Of a stretch of 64,000 nucleotides of DNA, positions 43,578-52,676 are shown piece by piece. A program made the translations under genes and the position numbers. Origin of the DNA: UBA2336 sp964404445. Its GTDB lineage: Bacteria; Bacteroidota; Bacteroidia; Cytophagales; Cyclobacteriaceae. The DNA is taken from NCBI GenBank assembly GCA_964404445.1, contig CAYOJW010000003.1, positions 558,001 to 622,000 on the forward strand. The letters run 5' to 3'. Within the stretch, counting starts at the first letter, position 1. Every line of letters begins with the position of its first letter. The notes beneath the pieces are model-generated. The model had not been told where the DNA came from. It did not search any database and saw nothing but the letters and a program-made list of their open reading frames with translations.

Positions 43578-44339
43578 ATGTTTTTCGTTCTCTCGAAAAT
43601 CCTCAACTTCCTTACCAACCCACTCGTTTATGTGTTTGGTTTTTTGGCAGCATCCGTGCTGACCAAAAAAGCCGTTTGGAAAAAGCGTTGCTTTAGGATT
43701 GGACTGTCGCTGTTATTTTTTTTCTCGAACGAATTTATTGCCAACGAAGCCATGAGCGCGTGGGAGGTTAAGCCTGTTCCGTACGCATCCATAACCAAAA
43801 CGTACGATTATGGCATCGTGCTTACCGGCATAACCCTGAACGACCGCCAGCCTGCCGACCGTGTGTATTTTCATCACGGTGCCGACCGGGCAACGCATAC
43901 GGTTCAGTTGTACAAGAAGGGTATCGTAAAAAAAATTATAATCAGCGGAGGAAGCGGCCGGTTAGTTACCAAGGCACGTCCGGAAGCTGCCGAGTTGCGT
44001 GAATTTATGCTGATGGCTGGTATTCCTGCCGAAGACATCCTGATCGAAAACGGATCGCGCAACACGCATGAATCGGCTGTTCGGGTAAAAGAAATGTTGG
44101 GAGATACCAACGCCTCGTACCTGCTGATAACATCGGGCTTTCACATGCGGAGGTCAAAAGCCTGTTTTGAAAAGGCGGGGTTTACATTAGATACATTCAG
44201 TACCGATTTTTATACCCATCCAACCTATTTTACGGTCGATACTTTTTTAGTTCCCCGTGCAGAGTCGATCGGCCTCTGGCAAAAAATGTTCAAAGAATGG
44301 ACCGGTATTGCGGCCTATTGGGCAGCGGGGTATGTTTAA
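43578..44339 (+). CDS. YdcF / DUF218 family membrane protein
   Basis: 253 residues, two N-terminal hydrophobic segments then the DUF218 domain: DYGIVLTGITLND, IIISGGSGRL, ENGSRNTHESAVRVKEML and LLITSGFHMRRSKACF. These are the conserved acidic/glycine motifs of the SanA/YdcF fold, linked in enterobacteria to envelope integrity and undecaprenyl-carrier metabolism, though the activity is undefined. Starts one base after the ABC transporter stop. Confidence 0.88.
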   Translation: MFFVLSKILNFLTNPLVYVFGFLAASVLTKKAVWKKRCFRIGLSLLFFFSNEFIANEAMSAWEVKPVPYASITKTYDYGIVLTGITLNDRQPADRVYFHHGADRATHTVQLYKKGIVKKIIISGGSGRLVTKARPEAAELREFMLMAGIPAEDILIENGSRNTHESAVRVKEMLGDTNASYLLITSGFHMRRSKACFEKAGFTLDTFSTDFYTHPTYFTVDTFLVPRAESIGLWQKMFKEWTGIAAYWAAGYV

Positions 44340-44350
44340 GGCATAAAAAA

Positions 44351-44380
44351 AACAGGCCGTATATGCGGCCTGTTTTTTTG
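44351..44380. terminator. Bidirectional intrinsic terminator
   Basis: AACAGGCCG / CGGCCTGTT stem, 6-base loop, A-run on one side and T-run on the other, between the convergent YdcF and SGNH genes. Confidence 0.92.
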
Positions 44381-44395
44381 TATAAAACTGTATGA

Positions 44396-45997
44396 TTAAG
44401 GTACAAGGGTCGAATTTACGGGTAACCCGGTGCCTCTGTATGTAGCAATATTTGGAAGCGGAACAGTTGCGTTAAACTTAGCATTGATTGCTTCAATAAA
44501 TACTCTGGCAATATAGGCTGATCCCCGGTTATTAGGGTGGACACCATCTTCCGAAAATAAGCCAGCCGGTGGTGCAAACGTAGCATTTACAGGTATGCCG
44601 TCAACCATACGGGTGGCACCAGTAACTACATCTTTAAACTTAGTGTTAATGTCGGCTAAGGCAAGACGTGTTGGATTATTGTTAACAACACCTTTAATGA
44701 TGTTATTGAAAGCGGTTGTACTTGCACTAATAGCATCACGTTCGGACTTCACAAGAACGTATTGATCTGCTAAGGGAACAGAGACACCATTTACTAAAAG
44801 GGGATTTCCACCAACGGTAGTACCCAATACGGCACCGGCACTCAGTGTAATCAGGTCTTCACTGGTGGCTTGTCTGGCTTTTTGAAAAGGAGTTAACTGA
44901 GCACGTTCTGTTGGAGTAATAATTTCCGCGTCAAGTAATATATCAAATACTGGTCCTAAGTCAATTAAATCTTTGTCAGTAATAAGTATAGCGTTGTTAG
45001 TGGCGGCTGCAAAAGTAACTTTCCGGGCATCAAGTCCTGCTGCGGTTAGACCAAACGCGGCCATTAAACCTGCATTAGCTTTTATGCCATCTAACACTGC
45101 GTTATATCCTGCAAATCCAGCGTTAACTGCTCCGGCCGTTGTTGCATCTAACGGAATCGCATTCCATTTAACAGTTGTGAAAAAGGGTATGGAGGTAACA
45201 TCGGGTATTGTTGCAACAATACCTTTTGTATTGGCACTAACGCCTAACAGTTCTTCAATGGCCTCTTCATAATCAGCTTTAAACTGAACTGGATCAGTTA
45301 ATGGAGTTATACCTACTCCTCCGGAAGTAGCATATCCCAGCACGTCATTATTCCCTAACCAAAACGAAAAAAATGTGGGTTCCTTATCAGTCGCATCGGT
45401 AATGATAGACTTTACGCCTGGTGCAGATGCAAACCGTGCCCATAATGGGTTGTAATATGGACTGGCGGGATTTCCAGTACCTGCTTCTAAGCTTTGTTTT
45501 AGTAAGATTCCCGGCACTCCAAAATTGTTAAGTTTTGTTTTGTCACCTGCGTAAGGAGTTGGTAAATCCGCAGTGTTGAATGGTGCAGGAACTCCGGGCG
45601 CTCCGGCAGGTGCCGGGGCAGGGGTTTTGGGTCCTGGACCATCTGCATCAAACAAAACCAGACGGCCTAATATTACTCCTGCTCCAACATTAGAATAGGT
45701 TGAGTTAAATCCGTTTACAGAGTTGATGTCGGGTTGGTCAAACGCATCGTTTGTGCTAACAAGAGCAAATTGTTTGGCCATGATTGCAGGAAAGGAATTG
45801 TTCTGGCCTTCGGTAAACAATGCTCCTGCCTGAAACCCTGCGGTTAGCGAGTTACCGACAGAAACAAACATAGTGAAGTTTGCATTGCCAGGCTCACCCG
45901 TCTGTTCAACAGGTGGCTCTAATTCTGGTATTTCTTGTTGACAACCTGCAACTAAGAGTGCGGCTATCAGTATATATGGTTTAAAATACTTTTTCAT
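44396..45997 (-). CDS. SGNH/GDSL hydrolase lipoprotein
   Basis: 533 residues, lipobox ending at Cys19 (LLVAGC). The SGNH block I is VSVGNSLTAGFQ with the probable nucleophile Ser50. Block III-like FWLGNNDVLGYA supplies the Asn, and block V SEDGVHPNNRG supplies Asp and His. All catalytic positions are present, so an active esterase or lipase on the cell surface is expected. It is larger than minimal SGNH enzymes because of a hydrophobic Ala/Gly/Pro-rich middle (TPAPAPAGAPGVPAP). It lies 28 bp downstream of a TonB receptor gene, so the pair probably handles the same ester-containing substrate. Confidence 0.85.
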   Translation of the reverse strand: MKKYFKPYILIAALLVAGCQQEIPELEPPVEQTGEPGNANFTMFVSVGNSLTAGFQAGALFTEGQNNSFPAIMAKQFALVSTNDAFDQPDINSVNGFNSTYSNVGAGVILGRLVLFDADGPGPKTPAPAPAGAPGVPAPFNTADLPTPYAGDKTKLNNFGVPGILLKQSLEAGTGNPASPYYNPLWARFASAPGVKSIITDATDKEPTFFSFWLGNNDVLGYATSGGVGITPLTDPVQFKADYEEAIEELLGVSANTKGIVATIPDVTSIPFFTTVKWNAIPLDATTAGAVNAGFAGYNAVLDGIKANAGLMAAFGLTAAGLDARKVTFAAATNNAILITDKDLIDLGPVFDILLDAEIITPTERAQLTPFQKARQATSEDLITLSAGAVLGTTVGGNPLLVNGVSVPLADQYVLVKSERDAISASTTAFNNIIKGVVNNNPTRLALADINTKFKDVVTGATRMVDGIPVNATFAPPAGLFSEDGVHPNNRGSAYIARVFIEAINAKFNATVPLPNIATYRGTGLPVNSTLVP

Positions 45998-46025
45998 ACG
46001 TAGTTAATTATATTATATATGTTTC

Positions 46026-48761
46026 TTATCGTAAGAACTGATCGAATGTTACAGATATGTAATACATCTGCCCTACGAATGGTCCGGCAATGTTTGTTCG
46101 GTAATCGCCACCACCCAGATTGGTACCGCCTAACTTAACAATGGATTTGATAGACGATACTTTGTAGCTAAGGGCGGCATCAAACACGCCAAATTCGGGT
46201 ACGTCCCATGCACCATACGATGAGAACCAGGCAAAGCCCTGCTGCCAGCGATAGGTTAAGTTAAACCCAAGGTTTTTGGTAAGCTTACGGTTGCTCAGCC
46301 CAACACTAAACTTGTTGTTGGGTGTATTGAACCCGGCATTGTAAGCCCGGCCGGGCACTTCTGTTTGAGAGAAATCGGCATAGTTATAATTACCGGTAAG
46401 CGAGAAGTTGCGCGGCAGGTTATAGGTTACACCCAAACCAATACCGAACGATTTGATTTCTTCGGGCGAGTTTGAATAAAGACTGAACACCGTTCCGGGA
46501 GCAAGTGTGTTGCCCTGATGTGTTGATGGTGTTTTGCTTGCTACGAAATCAGTACCCAGGAAATCGTTGTAGATGTTGTAATACGCATTCAGGTCAACGA
46601 GTACGTCCGTACCGAATAAACCTTTATAACCTATTTCAAAGGCTTTTAATTGTTCGGGCTGAACATACGGAACATTTGAATCAACTAACAAATCCTCATC
46701 TCCTCCAACAGGTGTACCGGTAGTAGGGTCAAGCGAACCGCCTGAAGCCTGATAAGCTCTATACGAATCTCTTGTGTATGACCCGCCATTATGCACACCA
46801 TAACGCCCGGCATTGGCTTCTGTACTTCCTAATAGAATAGCATCTGAGGCAGGGAAGTAAATAAACTGCGCTTGGGTCTGTGGATTGCGGAAACCAGTTT
46901 GGAATGAAGCCCTGATGTTGTGGTTTTCGTTGAATGTATATACCGCAGACACACGAGGTGTTACTTGTCCGTCAAAGTTCTCATTCTTATCGTATCGAAT
47001 TGAACCCGTTACTTTTAATCCGCCAAAACTTTTTGCGATTTGCGTGTAAGCTCCAAATTCATTGATTTTGATTCTTTCAAAATTGGCATCGGCTCTGCTG
47101 GGGGCATCAGGGTCTTGATTTAGAATGGTTCCTCCGGTTGACAGATCATACTGCCGTACATTCCCGCCAACCATAATTTCTGCGAACTGAATTTGATCTT
47201 TAAAGTTGTAATTAAATTCACCATGCCAGATACGTGAATCGTCTTTGAATGTTGCGCCCGGAGGGTTTCCCTGAAACAGATCTTTGCGCACAGAATTTAC
47301 CAAATTGTTGAAAGCTGTACTGCCAACGGCTGGCCTTGTGCGGTCTGCGTAAGCCCTGGCAGCATCATGATCGCCCGGATTGATGCCCGGAATAATCCCT
47401 AAGTAAGCTTGTAGGTAATCGGGTGTCCATTGAGTCGCAGATGGGCTAATGCGCTCATTCATATAAGAGCCTAAAGCGAGCATATTATATGAATCCCCAG
47501 CATCGGTTTGTGTTAAGTAACCGCGAACAAAGAAATTATCTGCTTTGAGCTCAAGTTTTTGGAAAGTTTGTGTGAACCCACGAAGTGCATATTTTGCATC
47601 GCCTTGGTAAACGGCATCGCCTGAACCAAAACGATAGTTATACGATAGTTCTAATCTATCGGTCAATCGGTAATGAAGCGCAACATCAGCTTTGATACTT
47701 CTTGCTGAATAATCGTCAATAATATCTTCTTCTTTCCAGCCTGTTCTTCTTAACGTAAAACCAAATCCCGGTGGAGGAATAATTGCCTCATCACCATAAA
47801 GGTTAACGCCATCAAAATCATGCGATCCGGATAGGTCTGTTTTTGAATTGGCTCTCAAACGGTCTTGTTTGTAATCGTTGGCTTTCCAATCGGTTGCATC
47901 CTGAATAGAGAAGTTTACCTTAAAGGCAAATTTGTTTTTGAATGCTTTTGCATAACGTACACCGAAATTAAACATTGGGTAAGCTTCACCCTGTGCATCG
48001 GAGGTGGTAACACCTGTTTTAAATTGTGCGCTCAGTCCTTGAAACTCGAAAGGGCTTTTACTTTTCATGATGAGGATACCATTGAAAGCGTTAGGTCCAT
48101 ACAATGCAGAGGCAGCTCCGGGAATTAGTTCCATACTTTCGGCATCTAACTCACCAATCCCCACAATGTTACCGGTAGGGAAGTTCAGGATCGGGGCAGA
48201 ACCATCAATCCCATCAATCCACTGCACAAAGCGGTCGTTTGAAATGGTGGCAAAACCACGGGTGTTGATTGCCGGGAAGTTTAAACTACTGGAAGATACC
48301 TGTACACCTTTTACGTTTGCTAAGGCATCGAAGTAATCGGGAGTAGGAGCCTGTTGAATGGAAACAAGATCCATTTTTTCGACAGTAACCGGAGATCTAA
48401 GGATGCTTTCCTCCACCCTTGATGCCGACACGACTACCTCTTGTCCCAATATAGTTTGCTCTTCAAGTGCAATGGCAAGGCCGGTTGTATTGGCATCGGT
48501 AATTTCGATTTCCTGTGCCTGGTAACCCACGTACGAAAAAACAAGGGTGAGGGGCGGTGCCTGATTTACCTTTAAACTAAACTGGCCGCTGGCATTGGTA
48601 GTAGTGCCAATAACTTTACCCTTTACCAATATGCTTACGCCTGGCAGGGCTTCTCCGGCTGCGTCTTTCACGGTTCCCGAAATGTTTGTTTGGGCAAAAG
48701 CAAATGATGTTGCCAGTAACATCATGGCCAACAGTCCCATACGTTTGTAGAACTTCTCCAT
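46026..48761 (-). CDS. TonB-dependent receptor (carboxypeptidase-regulatory-like + plug + barrel)
   Basis: 911 residues. Signal peptide (MLATSFAFAQ), CarboxypepD_reg-like domain (ISGTVKDAAGEALPGVSILVKG), plug (SILRSPVTVEKMDLVSIQQAPTPDYFDALANVKGV through SALYGPNAFNGILIMKSK), then the barrel, which ends in YYISVTFDQFLR. The plug segment PDYFDAL and RGFATISNDRFVQ WIDG is the type found in the larger Bacteroidota receptors without a SusD partner. Co-oriented with the SGNH lipoprotein, which may process what it imports or binds. Substrate unknown. Confidence 0.88.
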   Translation of the reverse strand: MEKFYKRMGLLAMMLLATSFAFAQTNISGTVKDAAGEALPGVSILVKGKVIGTTTNASGQFSLKVNQAPPLTLVFSYVGYQAQEIEITDANTTGLAIALEEQTILGQEVVVSASRVEESILRSPVTVEKMDLVSIQQAPTPDYFDALANVKGVQVSSSSLNFPAINTRGFATISNDRFVQWIDGIDGSAPILNFPTGNIVGIGELDAESMELIPGAASALYGPNAFNGILIMKSKSPFEFQGLSAQFKTGVTTSDAQGEAYPMFNFGVRYAKAFKNKFAFKVNFSIQDATDWKANDYKQDRLRANSKTDLSGSHDFDGVNLYGDEAIIPPPGFGFTLRRTGWKEEDIIDDYSARSIKADVALHYRLTDRLELSYNYRFGSGDAVYQGDAKYALRGFTQTFQKLELKADNFFVRGYLTQTDAGDSYNMLALGSYMNERISPSATQWTPDYLQAYLGIIPGINPGDHDAARAYADRTRPAVGSTAFNNLVNSVRKDLFQGNPPGATFKDDSRIWHGEFNYNFKDQIQFAEIMVGGNVRQYDLSTGGTILNQDPDAPSRADANFERIKINEFGAYTQIAKSFGGLKVTGSIRYDKNENFDGQVTPRVSAVYTFNENHNIRASFQTGFRNPQTQAQFIYFPASDAILLGSTEANAGRYGVHNGGSYTRDSYRAYQASGGSLDPTTGTPVGGDEDLLVDSNVPYVQPEQLKAFEIGYKGLFGTDVLVDLNAYYNIYNDFLGTDFVASKTPSTHQGNTLAPGTVFSLYSNSPEEIKSFGIGLGVTYNLPRNFSLTGNYNYADFSQTEVPGRAYNAGFNTPNNKFSVGLSNRKLTKNLGFNLTYRWQQGFAWFSSYGAWDVPEFGVFDAALSYKVSSIKSIVKLGGTNLGGGDYRTNIAGPFVGQMYYISVTFDQFLR

Positions 48762-48924
48762 AGTTGTTTGTTAGATTTTGATTAAGCGTTCAAATTAGGT
48801 TTTGTACATAGACAACGGGGCAACACTTACGGTCACCTGACTGAAAAGTACAAAATTTTATTAGAATTTACGAAATCGATTGCGGTTTAAAATTGCGAAA
48901 TTGCAACCGTTTGTTGGGCGGGTA

Positions 48925-49260
48925 TTATTGTTCGGGGTTTTTTACTAAGTGCTGTACGAGCCGCTCACACAAAGCATTGGTTTCGCTGGCCATGTGCTCG
49001 TCACCGGTAGCGGTGAGGATGCTTTGTGCCAGGCCACCGAGGCAGTCGATATAGAAACGTTTCATTTCATTCACGGGCATATCGTTGGTCCATAAGTCGA
49101 TACGCAACGTGTTTTTCTGTTTTTCATCCCACAATGAAATGCTTACCGATTTGGTTTCGGTGGGTGCTGCATCGGGTTTATCGGATGCGTGCCAGTGTAT
49201 TTTTTGGGGTACGTTATTGTTGTCGAGGTTAATGGTAAAGCTGATTTCAGATTTTTTCAT
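48925..49260 (-). CDS. gldC: Gliding motility protein GldC
   Basis: 111 residues, matching GldC by eye: SEISFTINLDNNNVPQKIHW at the start, SISLWDEKQKNTLRIDLWTNDMPVNEMKRF in the middle and a helical C-terminus (HMASETNALCERLVQHL). Members are small cytoplasmic proteins needed for gliding motility in Flavobacterium; their biochemical role is not clear. No other gld genes are present in this window. It is the last gene of the long minus-strand run that starts at ftsX. Confidence 0.88.
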   Translation of the reverse strand: MKKSEISFTINLDNNNVPQKIHWHASDKPDAAPTETKSVSISLWDEKQKNTLRIDLWTNDMPVNEMKRFYIDCLGGLAQSILTATGDEHMASETNALCERLVQHLVKNPEQ

Positions 49261-49290
49261 GTGCAGATTGATCGGTACAGAAATGTAAAA

Positions 49291-49950
49291 TTAGTTAATT
49301 TTTATCTCCGGAATATCACCTTCAATAATCAGTTTGCCGGCAGTAGCATTCTTTATTTGTTCTACACTAATACCCGGTGCGCGTTCCAATAATTTAAAAC
49401 CGCCTTCGGGTAATACATCTAACACGGCCATATCGGTAACAATTTTTTTTACGCACTGTAAACCTGTTATGGGTAATGTACAGGTTGGCAACAGCTTAGA
49501 GGCGCCATCTTTACTGCAATGCTGCATGGCCACAATAATATGCCTGGCCGAAGCCACCAGATCCATAGCCCCGCCCATACCTTTTACCATTTTGCCGGGA
49601 ACTTTCCAGTTGGCGATGTCGCCACGCTCCGATACTTCCATAGCGCCCAAAATGGTTAAATCGACATGGCCGCCCCGGATCATGGCAAAGCTTTCGGCCG
49701 AGCTAAAAAGTGCAGAGCCGGGCAACATGGTAACGGTTTGTTTGCCCGCATTGATGAGGTCGGCATCTACGTGCTCATCGTCAGGAAAAGGGCCTATACC
49801 TAACAATCCGTTTTCAGATTGCAGTACAACGTTCAGGTTTTTGGGTATGTAATTGGCAACAAGTGTAGGAATGCCAATACCCAAGTTAATGTACATGCCA
49901 TCGCTTACTTCTTGTGCAATACGTTTTGCGATCCCTATTTTGTCTAACAT
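49291..49950 (-). CDS. scoB: 3-oxoacid CoA-transferase subunit B
   Basis: 219 residues. IAKRIAQEVSDGMYINLGIGIPTLVANYI is the start of the CoA-transferase family I beta subunit, and LQSENGLLGIGPFP carries the catalytic Glu. GAMEVSERGDIANW and PGKMVKGMGGAMDLV follow. With the alpha subunit it moves CoA between succinyl-CoA and 3-oxoacids such as acetoacetate. Its partner scoA is separated from it by an inserted four-helix-bundle gene. Confidence 0.93.
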   Translation of the reverse strand: MLDKIGIAKRIAQEVSDGMYINLGIGIPTLVANYIPKNLNVVLQSENGLLGIGPFPDDEHVDADLINAGKQTVTMLPGSALFSSAESFAMIRGGHVDLTILGAMEVSERGDIANWKVPGKMVKGMGGAMDLVASARHIIVAMQHCSKDGASKLLPTCTLPITGLQCVKKIVTDMAVLDVLPEGGFKLLERAPGISVEQIKNATAGKLIIEGDIPEIKIN

Positions 49951-49968
49951 AATTGATTCGATTATGTG

Positions 49969-49992
49969 TTGATTCGTTAATTCGTTGATTTC
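49969..49992. repeat. Octanucleotide repeat at one end of the four-helix-bundle gene
   Basis: TTGATTCG, TTAATTCG and TTGATTTC stand in tandem and overlap the stop codon of the gene. They face an inverted copy at 50363-50383. Confidence 0.75.
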
Positions 49993-50360
49993 TTGGTGGT
50001 GGCAATGATTTTTGATAAGACCTTTTTGATGCTCAGTATCTCACCAAGTAATTTTTCGCATTCAGGATAATTATCTGATTGATTACAGATTTCCAGCCAG
50101 TACTCTGTTTCATCTGCTTCTTTTGCTGCGATCTTTAATTTGTGAATGAAGTCGGCTTTTGATTCAGCATTCTGTGCTTCTCGCACATTCGCACCAATCG
50201 AAGTACCTGATCGGATCAGTTGATTCGCTACTGCATATTTTCTATTTGATTCGAGTATTTCAACTAATTTAACGATGTCGAGAGCAAACTGAAAAGTAAG
50301 CACAACGATTAGGTTTTCTTTCAACTCAGGATTGTATTTTTTTGGAGTTCCCATCATCAT
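49977..50360 (-). CDS. Four-helix bundle protein (23S rRNA intervening-sequence type)
   Basis: 127 residues. ENLIVVLTFQFALDIVKLVEIL, NQLIRSGTSIGANVREAQNAESKADFIHKLKIAAKEADETEYWLEIC are the helices of the S23/IVS protein family. The classic members lie inside 23S rRNA genes or elsewhere as multi-copy genes, and the fold is shared with Avd of diversity-generating retroelements. Function is not established. It sits between scoA and scoB, splitting an operon that is normally contiguous, with octanucleotide repeats inverted at both ends, which suggests insertion. Three consecutive ATG codons (50355-50360) leave the exact start uncertain. A/T-rich. Confidence 0.9.
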   Translation of the reverse strand: MMMGTPKKYNPELKENLIVVLTFQFALDIVKLVEILESNRKYAVANQLIRSGTSIGANVREAQNAESKADFIHKLKIAAKEADETEYWLEICNQSDNYPECEKLLGEILSIKKVLSKIIATTKKSTN

Positions 50361-50362
50361 CA

Positions 50363-50383
50363 AATTAACGAATAAACGAATTA
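50363..50383. repeat. Octanucleotide repeat at the other end of the four-helix-bundle gene
   Basis: TTAACGAA and TAAACGAA in tandem, the reverse complement of the units at 49969-49992. It lies between the gene start and the scoA stop. Confidence 0.7.
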
Positions 50384-51076
50384 TTTAGAGGTCGTTCGTT
50401 GTTCAATCCGCTTCTCATAATCTTTCCCCTGAAAAATCCGTTGCACGTAAATTCCGGGGGTGTGAATGGTGTTAGGGTCAAGCTCACCGACAGGCACTAA
50501 TTCTTCTACTTCGGCAATGGTGATTTTCCCGGCTGCGGCCATCATCGGATTAAAGTTTCGGGCTGTACCCCGATAGACTAAATTTCCGGAAGTATCGCCC
50601 TTCCATGCTTTTACAATCGAAAAATCGGCACGGAGCCAGTGTTCGAGCAAATACTTTTTGCCATTGAACTCGCGTATTTCTTTACCTTCGGCTACTTCGG
50701 TTCCAAAGCCTGCGGGCGTATAAAATGCCGGTATGCCTGCACCGCCTGCACGGATGCGCTCGGCCAGCGTGCCTTGCGGGATTAGCTCAACTTCTAACTC
50801 GCCCGATAATAACTGGCGTTCGAACTCGGCATTTTCACCAACATAAGACGAGATCATTTTTTTCACCTGACGGGTTTTTAACATCAATCCGATCCCGAAA
50901 TCATCCACTCCGGCATTGTTTGAAATACAGGTAAGTCCTTTAATACCTTTTTTGAGGATAGCCGTAATGCAATTTTCGGGAATACCGCTTAATCCAAACC
51001 CGCCCAACATCAATACTGCGTTGTCGGGAATATCGCGCACGGCATCATCGGCATTTTGTACAACTTTGTTGATCAT
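50381..51076 (-). CDS. scoA: 3-oxoacid CoA-transferase subunit A
   Basis: 231 residues. DNAVLMLGGFGLSGIPENCI is the CoA-binding start of the alpha subunit; ISNNAGVDDFG and SYVGENAEFERQLLSGELEVELIPQGTLAERIRAGG are further family segments. Forms the two-subunit transferase with scoB. It follows ribF by 6 bp on the same strand. Confidence 0.93.
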   Translation of the reverse strand: MINKVVQNADDAVRDIPDNAVLMLGGFGLSGIPENCITAILKKGIKGLTCISNNAGVDDFGIGLMLKTRQVKKMISSYVGENAEFERQLLSGELEVELIPQGTLAERIRAGGAGIPAFYTPAGFGTEVAEGKEIREFNGKKYLLEHWLRADFSIVKAWKGDTSGNLVYRGTARNFNPMMAAAGKITIAEVEELVPVGELDPNTIHTPGIYVQRIFQGKDYEKRIEQRTTSK

Positions 51077-51082
51077 ACGAAT

Positions 51083-52012
51083 TTATTTTGCTAAGGCAGT
51101 AATCGCCTGTTGTTTGTCAACTTCCATCTGGTGTTTTAATTCATCTAACGAATTAAATTTTAAATCGCCCCGCAGGTATGTGCCAAACGCTACCGTAAGC
51201 GATTCGCCATAAATATCTTTGTTAAAGTTAAAAATATTTACTTCGATTACTTTTTTTGTTCCCGCTACGGTAGGCCGGTTGCCAATATATAACATACCGT
51301 TAAAGTTTTGGTTGCCATAACGTACACGAACGGCATAAATACCATCGGCTGGGATGAGCTTATGGATGGAATCAATTTCGAGATTTGCCGTAGGGTAGCC
51401 GAGCGTTCGTCCCAACTGATCGCCTTTTATAACCCGCCCGCTGATGCTATACTGTTGCCCAAGCAATTGGTTGGCCGTATCAATATCGGCCGATTCAATC
51501 GCCTTACGGATAATTGTGGAACTCACGGCAACATGGTCAACATCCTGCCGGGGAATTTCTTCAACATCAAAACCGTATTTCGGGCCGTTTAATTTTAATT
51601 GTTCAAAACTTCCTTCGCGGTTTTTCCCAAAATGGTGATCGTACCCGATAACGAGTTTTTTCGTGCCGATTTTCTTTACTATGATATTGGTAATAAACGC
51701 CTCCGAAGTAAGCTGCGAAAACTCTTTGGTAAAAGGTATGCGCAACAAGTGCTGTACACCTTGTTGTTTTAAAAGCTCAGCTTTTTCCTCGAACGTATTT
51801 AATAAACGAAGTTCGGTATCGTTCGGGTAAAGCACTAAGCGGGGGTGAGGCCAAAAAGTAATCACCACACTTTCGCCCGCATTTTTTTGTGCGACTTCTT
51901 TTAAGCGCGAAAGTATTTTTTTGTGGCCAACGTGTACACCGTCAAACGTTCCGCTGGTAACAACGGCATTGGTAACGGGACTAAAATCATCAAGACTGTA
52001 ATAAATGTGCAT
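51083..52012 (-). CDS. ribF: Bifunctional riboflavin kinase / FAD synthetase
   Basis: 309 residues. N-terminal nucleotidyltransferase (FAD synthetase) with SGTFDGVHVGHKKIL, and C-terminal riboflavin kinase with RTLGYPTANLEI. Makes FMN then FAD in the cytoplasm. Its start overlaps the end of truB by 23 bp, an arrangement found widely, and scoA follows after 6 bp. Confidence 0.94.
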   Translation of the reverse strand: MHIYYSLDDFSPVTNAVVTSGTFDGVHVGHKKILSRLKEVAQKNAGESVVITFWPHPRLVLYPNDTELRLLNTFEEKAELLKQQGVQHLLRIPFTKEFSQLTSEAFITNIIVKKIGTKKLVIGYDHHFGKNREGSFEQLKLNGPKYGFDVEEIPRQDVDHVAVSSTIIRKAIESADIDTANQLLGQQYSISGRVIKGDQLGRTLGYPTANLEIDSIHKLIPADGIYAVRVRYGNQNFNGMLYIGNRPTVAGTKKVIEVNIFNFNKDIYGESLTVAFGTYLRGDLKFNSLDELKHQMEVDKQQAITALAK

Positions 52013-52676
52013 CTGGAGGGTTCACGTCATCAATCGAAACGGCATCTTCAAGTTTATAAGGGCCGATCCGGGTACGGCAAAGTTGTGAAAGATATGCGCC
52101 AACACCAAGATTTTCTCCGAGGTCGCGGGCTAAACTTCGGATGTACGTGCCTTTTGAGCAAACAATGCGGAAGCCGACATGAGGCGGGGTAAAGTCGGTG
52201 ATTTCAAATTCAGCTACTTCAACTTCGCGCGGTTTCAGTTCAAGGTCTTTTCCCTGCCGGGCGAATTTGTAGGCACGCTTTCCGCCAACTTTTATGGCCG
52301 AGTGAAGCGGAGGCAACTGACTGATCTTACCCGTAAGCGGCCGGATGGCCTTCATAATGTTTTCGTGCGTAATGTGCGCTATGTCAACCGGTTCGGTAAC
52401 TTCTGTTTCAAGATCGAACGATGGCGTAGTTTGGCCGATGGTAAAGACCCCGGTGTACTCTTTTTCAAAGCCCATGAACTCTTCAATGCGCTTGGTCATT
52501 TTTCCCGTACAGATGATGAGCAGCCCGGTAGCCAGCGGATCGAGTGTACCGGCATGGCCGATTTTTTTGATTTTAAGTCTGTACCGAAGTTTGTTTACCA
52601 CATCAAACGATGTCCACGTCAAAGGCTTGTTGATGAGCAATACCTGTCCGGCATCGGGCGACAGCGCAGGCTCCAT
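51990..52676 (-). CDS. truB: tRNA pseudouridine-55 synthase
   Basis: 228 residues. The catalytic motif GHAGTLDPLATG contains Asp46. KPLTWTSFDVVNKL is the expected N-terminal segment. Converts U55 of tRNAs to pseudouridine. Its start codon overlaps the uppP stop by one base, and its end overlaps ribF by 23 bp. Short C-terminus lacking a full PUA domain, normal for this phylum. Confidence 0.95.
   Translation of the reverse strand: MEPALSPDAGQVLLINKPLTWTSFDVVNKLRYRLKIKKIGHAGTLDPLATGLLIICTGKMTKRIEEFMGFEKEYTGVFTIGQTTPSFDLETEVTEPVDIAHITHENIMKAIRPLTGKISQLPPLHSAIKVGGKRAYKFARQGKDLELKPREVEVAEFEITDFTPPHVGFRIVCSKGTYIRSLARDLGENLGVGAYLSQLCRTRIGPYKLEDAVSIDDVNPPDAHLLQS

Noticed and set aside
49977..50360. 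Diversity-generating retroelement (Avd) locus
   Set aside because: The fold is similar, but there is no reverse transcriptase, template repeat or variable repeat nearby.
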